Below, piece by piece: positions 1 to 6,720 of a stretch of 7,469 nt of DNA. The translations under genes were made by a program, and so were the position numbers. The first letter of the stretch is position 1, and each line of letters opens with the position of its first letter. Origin of the DNA: Parcubacteria group bacterium. Its GTDB lineage: Bacteria; Patescibacteriota; Minisyncoccia; SW-4-49-11. The stretch lies in NCBI GenBank assembly GCA_003565105.1, contig PXDG01000105.1:1-7469 (forward strand), given 5' to 3'. The notes below the pieces were generated by a model. That model saw only the letters and a list, made by a program, of their open reading frames with translations. It made no database searches and was not told the origin of the DNA.

Positions 1-2532
1 ATTGGTGTGGAGGGTTGAAAGTAGTAAATGTCCTGTTGCTGCGGCTTGAATGGCTACTTTGGCAGTTTCTTTATCTCGAATTTCACCAATGAGGATGATA
101 TTGGGGTTCTGTCGGAGGAGTGCTTTGAGCGCGGTGGCAAAGGTGTACCCAGTATCTTCATTGACAGTCGTTTGAAGGATTCCTGAGAGGTTGTATTCAA
201 TAGGATCTTCAATGGTAATAATTTTGACTCCTGGTTGGTTGAGGGTATTTAGTGCTGAGTAAAGAGTCGTAGACTTTCCTGCACTGGTTGGTCCAGTAAC
301 CAAGACTAGACCGCTCGTTTTTTGAAGTTGGTTCTGTAATAGTTGCAGGTTATAGTCGTCCATTCCCAATTGTTCCAAGGTCATTTTATCGATATCTGCC
401 TGGAGTATTCGGAGTACCACGGTTTGTCCGTATCCTCCAGGGATCATTGAAACACGAACATCATAGCTTTTGTCTTCAAAGATAGTGAATCGACCTTCTT
501 GAATAGTATTGGCCACATCCAGGGGCAGGCCTGTAATGATTTTGAGCTGTGAAAGAATTTGCGGATAGAGTGCTTTGGGAAGAAGAGCTGTTTCTTGGAG
601 AAGTCCATCAACACGAAAACGTACGATCAAATTACTTCGATCAGGTTCGATATGAATATCTGTAGCACGAGACTTGATAGCTGAGGCAGTAATAATTTCC
701 AGTTGATCTTGTACTGACATTTCTTCAGAAAGATTTTGAAGTACTGTAATATCTACTGTTTCGGGAGTGTATTTTTTGAGATAGACTCCTCGAGATAGAG
801 ATGAACTTAAAGTTTCTTCATATAATTCTTCAATATAGGTCATATCTCCTGCTACTTCGATCACTTCTTGAAGGGATGTTTCCCCTTGGAGTGCGTGTAA
901 TATACCATCTTGAAATAAGGTGATCATACCATTTTCAATGGCTTTACGGAAGATCTTGAATTCAGGTTCTTGATTGAGAATCATCTCTTTGACATTGTCA
1001 CGGGCTTCAAAGAGTTCGTATATCGCAAATCTACCTTTATATCCAAGTCCATAGCATTTAGGACAGCCTACTGGTCGATATAGAGTATTGATATTTTGAG
1101 GGATATTCACCCCAGATTTGGGAGAGATTACAGCGAGAGATTTTTTGATAATATCAGTTTCTTGTTCATTCGGAACATAGGCTTCTTTGCAATCACATAA
1201 TGTGCGTAACAATCGTTGAGCTACTAATAAATTTGTTGCAGAAGTTATTAAGTTGTCTTTGACTCCGAGTTCCCCTAATCGAGTAACGATACCTACAGAA
1301 TCATTGGTATGGATGGTGGAGAAAACGAGATGTCCTGTAATAGCAGCGTTGATAGCTATGTTGGCAGTTTCTTGATCTCGAATTTCTCCGATCATCACTA
1401 CGTCGGGGTCTTGTCGTACGATGGCTCTTAGACCTGTAGCAAAGGTGTATCCGCGTCGTGTATCGACTTGAGTTTGGTTAACACCTTTGAGTTTGTACTC
1501 AATAGGGTCTTCAATAGTAATAACGTTGGTGTCGTTATTATTGATATAATTGAGAAAACTATAGAGGCTCGGGGTTTTTTCAGAACCTGTCGGCCCTGAG
1601 AGCATAATAAGCCCTTTGGGGCGTTCTAGATTACGAATGATCACTTCTTTAAAGGCAGGACGTATCCCAAAGGTATGAATATCGAGGGTTCGTACTTGTG
1701 TGTTGAGGAGTCTCATTACAATGATTTCTCCGTTTTTTCCAGGCAGAATGGAGACTCGAACATCAATCGATTGTTCGCTGACACCATCTTCATCGGTGAG
1801 AACAATAGAAAAACGTCCATCTTGTGAAGTTGTTTTGATATTCAAGACTAATGAGGCTAGATTTTTGACGCGAGCTATGAGTGGTTCATACATCTCAACA
1901 TTAAAGTTGAGAATGTCTTGTAGCACTCCATCAATCCGGTATCTCAGTCTCGTTGTTGATTGACTCGGTTCGATATGGATATCTGAAGCAAAGGTTGCAA
2001 TAGCTCCCGCACAGATAATCTGGATAAGTTCAGAGGTTTGTATGGTATCTATTCGTTGTGAGAAATCGGTCAATGTCTGTAGATTCTCTTTGAGTGCGAC
2101 CACTTCTTTTTTGGGAATGGTGAGGGTTCCTTTGATGACTTGAGATCGGGTTTTTATGTGGTCATAGGCTTTGAATGCTTTTTGAATACTACTTTTGGAT
2201 ATTAAAAAGAGTTCGATTTTGTATCCTTCTTTGTAGAAGTGTTGCAAAATACGTCGAGTGAGAGGATTCGTAATATCGGTCACTGCCACTTTAAGATTAA
2301 TTCCTGATCGTTGAAAGACTGCCATACCAGCTTTGGTAGCTTGTTCAAATGAGAGGGTGCTGAGAGCCTCTGGATTTACAGGAATGAATTGTAAGTCAAG
2401 GTAAGCAATTCCAAGTTTGTGAGCTTGTTGTTGGGTAGCTTGTTCTTCTCCTTTACGATGTATGGTTCCCAATGTGGTTTGAGTAGCCGCATCTTTACGA
2501 AGTTTTTTGTGAAAAGTTTCTCTAGAAGACAT
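1..2532 (-). CDS. Tandem (double) GspE/PilB-type secretion/pilus assembly ATPase, C-terminus beyond window
   Basis: Hand translation of the minus strand from ATG 2532 to base 1 gives 844 codons with no stop. Order: a basic N-terminus; an MshEN/T2SSE_N-like domain (about 36-124, with LGIAYLDL and VTDITNP); then ATPase module 1 with SDIHIEP (183-189), YRIDG, P-loop GPTGSEKT (313-320), Asp box ITIEDPIEY (338-346), Walker B MIGEIRD (380-386), His box TGHLVFSTIHTN (399-410) and a Cys cluster (C446, C448, C490, C493). A linker of about 40 residues follows (564-604). Module 2 has TDIHIEP (624-630), FRVDG, P-loop GPTSAGKS (747-754), ITIEDPIEY (772-780), LIGEIRD (814-820) and TGHLLLSTLHTN (833-844), where the window ends. 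Family knowledge: these cytoplasmic hexameric ATPases drive pilin or pseudopilin assembly at the inner membrane. Usual members have one module and about 550-580 residues, so this is a fusion. The module 1 P-loop has Glu for the last Gly. An in-frame ATG at 2574 is an alternative start, but its extra 14 residues are Asn/Lys-rich and cover a -10-like box, so 2532 is preferred. PilB and GspE cannot be told apart here. Confidence 0.93.
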   Translation of the reverse strand, partial: MSSRETFHKKLRKDAATQTTLGTIHRKGEEQATQQQAHKLGIAYLDLQFIPVNPEALSTLSFEQATKAGMAVFQRSGINLKVAVTDITNPLTRRILQHFYKEGYKIELFLISKSSIQKAFKAYDHIKTRSQVIKGTLTIPKKEVVALKENLQTLTDFSQRIDTIQTSELIQIICAGAIATFASDIHIEPSQSTTRLRYRIDGVLQDILNFNVEMYEPLIARVKNLASLVLNIKTTSQDGRFSIVLTDEDGVSEQSIDVRVSILPGKNGEIIVMRLLNTQVRTLDIHTFGIRPAFKEVIIRNLERPKGLIMLSGPTGSEKTPSLYSFLNYINNNDTNVITIEDPIEYKLKGVNQTQVDTRRGYTFATGLRAIVRQDPDVVMIGEIRDQETANIAINAAITGHLVFSTIHTNDSVGIVTRLGELGVKDNLITSATNLLVAQRLLRTLCDCKEAYVPNEQETDIIKKSLAVISPKSGVNIPQNINTLYRPVGCPKCYGLGYKGRFAIYELFEARDNVKEMILNQEPEFKIFRKAIENGMITLFQDGILHALQGETSLQEVIEVAGDMTYIEELYEETLSSSLSRGVYLKKYTPETVDITVLQNLSEEMSVQDQLEIITASAIKSRATDIHIEPDRSNLIVRFRVDGLLQETALLPKALYPQILSQLKIITGLPLDVANTIQEGRFTIFEDKSYDVRVSMIPGGYGQTVVLRILQADIDKMTLEQLGMDDYNLQLLQNQLQKTSGLVLVTGPTSAGKSTTLYSALNTLNQPGVKIITIEDPIEYNLSGILQTTVNEDTGYTFATALKALLRQNPNIILIGEIRDKETAKVAIQAAATGHLLLSTLHTN

Positions 2533-2553
2533 AGGATTTGTATTATTACTCTT

Positions 2554-2583
2554 ATTGTATCGAACTTTTTTCATTCCGTCCAA
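2554..2583 (-). promoter_or_regulatory. Putative promoter of the tandem ATPase gene
   Basis: On the minus strand, TACAAT (2559-2554, five of six to TATAAT) lies 18 bp downstream of a weak TTGGAC (2583-2578). Transcription would start near 2547, giving a leader of only about 15 nt before ATG 2532. No Shine-Dalgarno sequence precedes that ATG. If translation started at 2574 instead, this box would lie inside the gene. Confidence 0.4.
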
Positions 2584-2593
2584 TGGGATTCTG

Positions 2594-2624
2594 TTTATAC
2601 AAGATGAGGATAGTTTGATATAAT
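2594..2624 (+). promoter_or_regulatory. Putative extended -10 promoter of pgk
   Basis: A perfect TATAAT (2619-2624) is preceded by TGA (2616-2618), which makes an extended -10 element. A weak -35 candidate TTTATA (2594-2599) lies 19 bp upstream. Transcription would start near 2631 and give a leader of about 25 nt. A second perfect TATAAT (2633-2638) lies closer to the gene and could serve as an alternative -10 with a leader of about 11 nt. The ribosome binding signal is weak: AGAGAT (2640-2645), 10 nt before the ATG. Confidence 0.55.
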
Positions 2625-2655
2625 GATAAATATATAATAAGAGATCAAAATTGTT

Positions 2656-3717
2656 ATGAAAACTCTCAAAAATCTTGATATCCAACCAGGACTTCGTGTG
2701 TTACTAAGAGTAGATATTAATGAACCAGTAGATTCTCATGGAATTCCTCAGAGTACGTTTCGGTTAGAACGTGTGTTGCCAACGATTCAATATTTGAGAG
2801 AAAAGCATGCTCGGATTATCTTGATGGCTCACTTGGGAAATCCAGGCGGAGAAAATGTTGCACAATTTCGATTTGACTATATGGCCAAGGAGTTGTCACG
2901 CCTTGGAGGGTTTACTGTCCAAAAATTAGATTCTATCACGGGGGCATTTGCTGAGTCTCAGGCAGAGAGTCTTGAACCAGGAGAAGTTCTGTTACTTGAG
3001 AATTTACGATTTGATAAGCGTGAAGAACAAAATAGTGATGCTTTTGCTTTGGAACTGTCACGCCTTGGAGAAATCTATGTCAATGATTCATTTTCAGTAT
3101 CGCATAGATCTCACACTTCTACAGTAGCAATTACAAAATATCTTCCTTCATATGCTGGATTCTTACTCACAGAAGAAGTGGAAATATTATCTGAAGTATT
3201 ACATAATCCTACTCGTCCTGCTATTGCCATTGTGGGAGGGGCTAAAATAAGTACCAAATTGCCTGTGATTAAAGCTCTTCAAAAACAGTTTGATTATGTC
3301 TTAGTCGGAGGGAAAATTGCTAATGAATACTTGGATTTATACGGAAAGTCTCAAATTCCGAACGTATTATTTCCTGTAGATTTTACAGGAGAATCTCGCT
3401 ACGATATTGGTCCTAAAACTATAGAACAATTCACTCATTATATCTCTTTAGCCAAGACGATTGTCTGGAACGGGCCACTTGGGTTTATTGAACGTAAACC
3501 ATATGACAAAGGAACCTTAGCTATTGCAACTGCTATTGCGAATAATCCTGATGTCTACTCCATTGTTGGAGGTGGAGAAACAGTAGATGAAATTCATCAG
3601 TTGAACAAAGACGATAAGATTGATTTTATTTCGACTGGAGGAGGTGCTATGTTGTCCTTTATTGCCACTGATGGGATATTGCCTGTCTTGATGATGTTGA
3701 ATGAATCAGAGATCTAG
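2656..3717 (+). CDS. pgk: Phosphoglycerate kinase, short form
   Basis: Cytoplasmic glycolytic enzyme that converts 1,3-bisphosphoglycerate and ADP to 3-phosphoglycerate and ATP. Recognised from RVDINEP (18-24), AHLGNPG (58-64), LLLENLRF (112-119), VSHRSHTST (148-156), VGGAKISTK (193-201), VWNGPLGFIE (270-279), VGGGETVDE (304-312) and ISTGGGAM (325-332). At 353 residues it is shorter than the usual 385-415. Most of the loss, roughly 40 residues compared with the E. coli form as I recall it, lies between VGGKIAN (217-223) and the IG at 251-252. Of the five substrate-binding arginines of the family, four are present (R18, R36, R118, R151), but the Arg of HLGRP is Asn62. The nucleotide/Mg-site Asp of GGGD is Glu308. 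Both lysines of GGAKxxxK (K197, K201) are kept. The reading frame is intact from ATG to TAG. It is divergent from the tandem ATPase and 66 bp upstream of leuS. Identity is certain; the degree of activity is less so because of Asn62. Confidence 0.97.
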   Translation: MKTLKNLDIQPGLRVLLRVDINEPVDSHGIPQSTFRLERVLPTIQYLREKHARIILMAHLGNPGGENVAQFRFDYMAKELSRLGGFTVQKLDSITGAFAESQAESLEPGEVLLLENLRFDKREEQNSDAFALELSRLGEIYVNDSFSVSHRSHTSTVAITKYLPSYAGFLLTEEVEILSEVLHNPTRPAIAIVGGAKISTKLPVIKALQKQFDYVLVGGKIANEYLDLYGKSQIPNVLFPVDFTGESRYDIGPKTIEQFTHYISLAKTIVWNGPLGFIERKPYDKGTLAIATAIANNPDVYSIVGGGETVDEIHQLNKDDKIDFISTGGGAMLSFIATDGILPVLMMLNESEI

Positions 3718-3729
3718 TCTGTAGTGTCT

Positions 3730-3757
3730 TTGAGAGAAGGATATTATATGATATAAA
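3730..3757 (+). promoter_or_regulatory. Putative extended -10 promoter of leuS
   Basis: TTGAGA (3730-3735, five of six to TTGACA) is followed after 16 bp by TATAAA (3752-3757, five of six), with TGA (3749-3751) directly before it as an extended -10. Transcription would start near 3764, a leader of about 20 nt. The only ribosome-binding candidate is AGAGAT (3771-3776), 7 nt before the ATG, the same hexamer seen before pgk. No terminator is visible between pgk and this promoter, so read-through from pgk is also possible. Confidence 0.6.
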
Positions 3758-3783
3758 TAGGGTACAAGTTAGAGATATCCACA

Positions 3784-6273
3784 ATGTATAATCACCGAGA
3801 GTTAGAACAAAAATGGCGAACTAAATGGAAAGACGGATTTGTTTCTTATCGTCCAGAATCGACGAATAGTACTACCAAATATATATTGGTTGAATTTCCG
3901 TTTCCTTCAGGGGCGGGGCTGCACGTAGGGCATACCAAAAGTTATATGGCCTTGGATATCCGTGCTCGAAAGTATCGTATGTCAGGAGAAGATGTGTTGT
4001 ATCCGATGGGCTGGGATGCTTTTGGATTACCTACTGAGAATTACGCTATTACTCACGGTATTCATCCTCGCGTAGCTACCGAAGATAATATTAAGACCTT
4101 CAAAAACCAAATCGACGCTCTGGGTATTTCTTTTGATTGGTCGAAGGAAATTAATACCACTGATCCAGCCTATTATAAATGGACGCAGTGGATTTTTATG
4201 CAAATGTTCAAGCATGGACTAGCTTATCAAGATACAACTCAGGTTTGGTGGTGTGAAGAATTAAAAACGGTACTCGCCAATGAAGAGGTAATTGATGGAA
4301 TTTCTGAACGAGGGGGACACCCGTGTGAGCGAAAGTCATTGAGACAGTGGATGTTGGCTATTACCCAATACGCTGAAAGACTGCATCACGACCTTGATCA
4401 GGTAGACTATCTCGATATTATCAAACGTCAACAGAGAAATTGGATTGGATTAAGTACGGGAGCTCGGATTAGATTTGCTCTGGATGAGACAAGCTCACTT
4501 GAAATCTATACCACTCGACCCGATACCTTGTACGGAGTAACCTTTATGGTCTTAGCGCCCGAACATCCTTTGGTAGATGTTCTCACCACCGACGAATATC
4601 GTGAATCAATCCAGCAGTATCAAGAGCAAGTGTCTCAAAAGACTGATCTTGACCGACAGCAAGAAAAAGAAAAGACGGGAGTCTTCACTGGTGGATACGT
4701 CAAACACCCTCTCACAGGAAAAGACATCCCCGTTTGGATTGCTGATTATGTTTTGATGGGCTATGGAACTGGTGCTATTATGGCGGTGCCAGCTCATGAT
4801 GAGCGAGATAAAGCATTTGCCGAAAGGTATGGACTCGACATTCAACCTGTAATTACTGAAGAAGGGGAGCTAATCAACTCAGGTGAATTTGATGGAATGC
4901 AGTCTGAGGCAGCGAAGCAAGCGATTATTCAAGTCATTTCAGATAAAAAACTCGGCCAAGAAGAACAGCAGTCAAAACTCCGTGACTGGGTCTTTTCTCG
5001 GCAACGGTATTGGGGGGAGCCATTCCCAATCGTCTGGGTTTCATCAGAAGCCTATCAACAGATGCAAGAGCAAAACTCAGATAGATTAGCTCCATTTGAG
5101 GTCTCACGAGAACGAGATGGTCTCACAGAATACGCTGTAACGGTAGCAGAGAGTGAACTTCCAATAGAATTACCAGAAGTGGAATCCTATCTCCCGCAAG
5201 GCTTGGGTGAAGGGCCATTAGCCTTAGCTACTGACTGGGTGAATGTTTGGTATCATCTTAACACTGGAAAGACTGTGGCTGGAAACGTTGAGTGTCCAGG
5301 AGAGGGATGGGTCAAAGCCCTCCGAGAAACTGACACTATGCCCAACTGGGCGGGAAGTTCGTGGTATTTCTTGCGCTATATTGATCCAACTAATACCGAA
5401 GCCGTCGCTTCTCCTGAACAGATACACAAATGGCTCCCAGTAGATATCTATAATGGAGGAATGGAGCATACTACCTTGCATTTGTTGTATTCTCGATTTT
5501 GGTATAAATTTTTGTACGATATCGGTATAGTACCAACCAGTGAACCGTATCAAAAACGTATCTCACACGGAATGATTCTTGCCGAAGGTGGGGTGAAGAT
5601 GTCAAAATCTAAAGGAAATACTATCAATCCTTTAGAAATGTGTGAAGCCTTTGGAGCAGACGCTCTGAGATGCTATATAATGTTTATGGGGCCGTACGAT
5701 GAGGCTATTGCCTGGGATACTCACGGATTGGTAGGATGTAATCGCTTTTTGACCAAAGTCTATCATTGGGGAGAGACTATTATCGCTCAACCAGAACAAT
5801 CTAACATAGATACGGAAGCTTTGCATCGAGATACTCACGGACTGATCAAAAAAATATCCGAAGATATTGAAGCGCAAAAACTGAATACTTGTGTAAGTTC
5901 CTTTATGGAATATATCAATATCTGGGGAGGTCAACTCATTGGGAAATCCACTTTTGAGACTTTCTTAACCCTGTTAGCTCCATTCGCTCCTCATCTCACC
6001 GAAGAACTCTGGGAACGATTGGGACACGCCACTTCAATCCATACTAGTAGTCATTGGCCCGAATGGGACGAAACTGCACTTGTCTCTACCGAAGAAGATT
6101 TTCAAGTCCACGTCAACGGTAAGATGCGGGCAATGATTACCCTGTCTGTTGATACTTCTGAAGAAGCTATCTTAGCTCAGGCTTTAGAGGCTGCTGAGAA
6201 GTACCTCGAAGGAAACCTCTTGAAAAAACAGAAAGTCATTCGTCAGAAAGGGATTGTGATTTTGGTGGTGTAG
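3784..6273 (+). CDS. leuS: Leucyl-tRNA synthetase (LeuRS)
   Basis: Class Ia aminoacyl-tRNA synthetase that charges tRNA-Leu with leucine using ATP, in the cytoplasm. All 829 residues are present. The Rossmann core carries the HIGH-type signature PSGAGLHVGH (41-50) and GWDAFGLPTENYA (76-88). The CP1 editing domain shows TTRPDTLYG (243-251) and the editing aspartate region AVPAHDERD (334-342, D339 or D342). The core resumes at DWVFSRQRYWGEPFP (401-415), then MPNWAGSSWYFLRY (519-532), GGMEHTTLHLLYSRF (558-572) and KMSKSKGN (605-612). The anticodon-binding helical domain includes LAPFAPHLTEELWERLG (731-747), and a small C-terminal domain ends the protein. No large leucine-specific insertion precedes KMSKS, as in short bacterial forms. 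The zinc module after residue 157 has lost most of its cysteines: only C157 and C181 remain. An insertion of about 15-20 residues precedes RETDTMP, around 488-513. It probably has its own promoter, 66 bp after pgk. Confidence 0.98.
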   Translation: MYNHRELEQKWRTKWKDGFVSYRPESTNSTTKYILVEFPFPSGAGLHVGHTKSYMALDIRARKYRMSGEDVLYPMGWDAFGLPTENYAITHGIHPRVATEDNIKTFKNQIDALGISFDWSKEINTTDPAYYKWTQWIFMQMFKHGLAYQDTTQVWWCEELKTVLANEEVIDGISERGGHPCERKSLRQWMLAITQYAERLHHDLDQVDYLDIIKRQQRNWIGLSTGARIRFALDETSSLEIYTTRPDTLYGVTFMVLAPEHPLVDVLTTDEYRESIQQYQEQVSQKTDLDRQQEKEKTGVFTGGYVKHPLTGKDIPVWIADYVLMGYGTGAIMAVPAHDERDKAFAERYGLDIQPVITEEGELINSGEFDGMQSEAAKQAIIQVISDKKLGQEEQQSKLRDWVFSRQRYWGEPFPIVWVSSEAYQQMQEQNSDRLAPFEVSRERDGLTEYAVTVAESELPIELPEVESYLPQGLGEGPLALATDWVNVWYHLNTGKTVAGNVECPGEGWVKALRETDTMPNWAGSSWYFLRYIDPTNTEAVASPEQIHKWLPVDIYNGGMEHTTLHLLYSRFWYKFLYDIGIVPTSEPYQKRISHGMILAEGGVKMSKSKGNTINPLEMCEAFGADALRCYIMFMGPYDEAIAWDTHGLVGCNRFLTKVYHWGETIIAQPEQSNIDTEALHRDTHGLIKKISEDIEAQKLNTCVSSFMEYINIWGGQLIGKSTFETFLTLLAPFAPHLTEELWERLGHATSIHTSSHWPEWDETALVSTEEDFQVHVNGKMRAMITLSVDTSEEAILAQALEAAEKYLEGNLLKKQKVIRQKGIVILVV

Positions 6274-6293
6274 GGATTGTATTTATTTTTATA

Positions 6294-6310
6294 GTTAATT
6301 AATTATTAAC
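6294..6310. promoter_or_regulatory. Inverted repeat, candidate operator before the 109-residue gene
   Basis: GTTAAT (6294-6299) and ATTAAC (6305-6310) form a perfect 6-bp inverted repeat around the 5-nt spacer TAATT, ending 2 nt before ATG 6313. Its left part belongs to an 11-bp sequence, TAGTTAATTAA (6292-6302), that recurs exactly at 6664-6674, upstream of the next gene. The position suits a repressor site or a promoter element, but short repeats arise easily in DNA this AT-rich, so this is tentative. Confidence 0.3.
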
Positions 6311-6312
6311 AT

Positions 6313-6642
6313 ATGAGTTCTAACCAACTTTTTTACAAAAATAAAAATTGTTCAATTACAGTGAGCGAGGGATTTCTTAGTAAACTCAGATGCTCAGAAG
6401 ATGAGATTATCTCTGCTATTCAATATCTGATTGATAGTAATCTAATAATAGCGAAATGTACTCTATTTATGGAAGAGTACGCACAAGAACATTCTGAAAT
6501 CATCGAGTATGAAGGATATGATTCAACTTGGGAGTACATGCTTAACTTAAAGTCTATGGATGGAAACCTTATATATTATGGAAAAAGTAGTGCATTTATG
6601 CTTTATTCCCTACTAAAATTTGTTGATCGAGAGAAAGTTTAA
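6313..6642 (+). CDS. Hypothetical 109-residue protein, unrecognised
   Basis: I do not recognise a family. The product is soluble, with no signal peptide or membrane segment. Residues about 24-50 (LSKLRCSEDEII through NLIIAKC) have a helix-turn-helix-like cadence and might form a small winged-helix or alpha/beta fold, but this is a guess. The middle (about 53-70) is acidic and aromatic, with EEYAQEHSEIIEYEGYD. Two cysteines (C13, C27) and a third at C49 form no metal motif. Codons are clearly more AT-rich than in leuS next door. It starts 39 bp after the leuS stop, with no Shine-Dalgarno sequence, and ends at TAA 78 bp before a membrane protein gene that may belong to the same unit. The uninterrupted frame in AT-rich DNA, with an ordinary protein-like composition, supports a real gene. 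Confidence 0.72.
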   Translation: MSSNQLFYKNKNCSITVSEGFLSKLRCSEDEIISAIQYLIDSNLIIAKCTLFMEEYAQEHSEIIEYEGYDSTWEYMLNLKSMDGNLIYYGKSSAFMLYSLLKFVDREKV

Positions 6643-6683
6643 TAAACCTTTAAACTTAGCTTTTAGTTAATTAAGAATGTTTC

Positions 6684-6692
6684 TGATATACT
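6684..6692 (+). promoter_or_regulatory. Putative extended -10 of the membrane protein gene
   Basis: TGATATACT combines TGA (6684-6686) with TATACT (6687-6692, five of six to TATAAT). This is the same TGATATA pattern seen at the pgk and leuS promoters. No convincing -35 is present at 16-18 bp; the repeat TAGTTAATTAA (6664-6674) occupies that place. Transcription would start near 6699, leaving a leader of about 22 nt with no Shine-Dalgarno sequence. Confidence 0.4.
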
Positions 6693-6720
6693 AATTTAAA
6701 GATTAATAATATTTAAAACT

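Noticed and set aside
661..720. Separate start of a second ATPase gene at ATG 720 (MSVQDQ)
   Set aside because: There is no stop codon between the modules and no ribosome binding signal before this ATG, so a single fused gene is the simpler reading. An internal start cannot be excluded.
61..1440. Similar DNA near 1-200 and 1310-1520 suggested a nucleotide-level repeat or assembly duplication
   Set aside because: The similarity is confined to codons of conserved Walker B and His-box motifs. The surrounding sequence differs strongly, as expected of two paralogous domains.
1700..2607. Plus-strand open frames at 1700-1963 and 2419-2607
   Set aside because: They are antisense shadows of the tandem ATPase gene, whose minus-strand translation carries clear conserved motifs throughout.
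3718..3783. Terminator between pgk and leuS
   Set aside because: No stem-loop followed by a T run is visible, only a promoter-like pair.
4027..5934. Short minus-strand frames at 4027-4215, 4606-4845, 5224-5553 and 5632-5934, and plus-strand frames at 4883-5089 and 5243-5443
   Set aside because: All lie inside leuS, which is intact and shows LeuRS motifs from end to end. Their translations show no recognisable domain.
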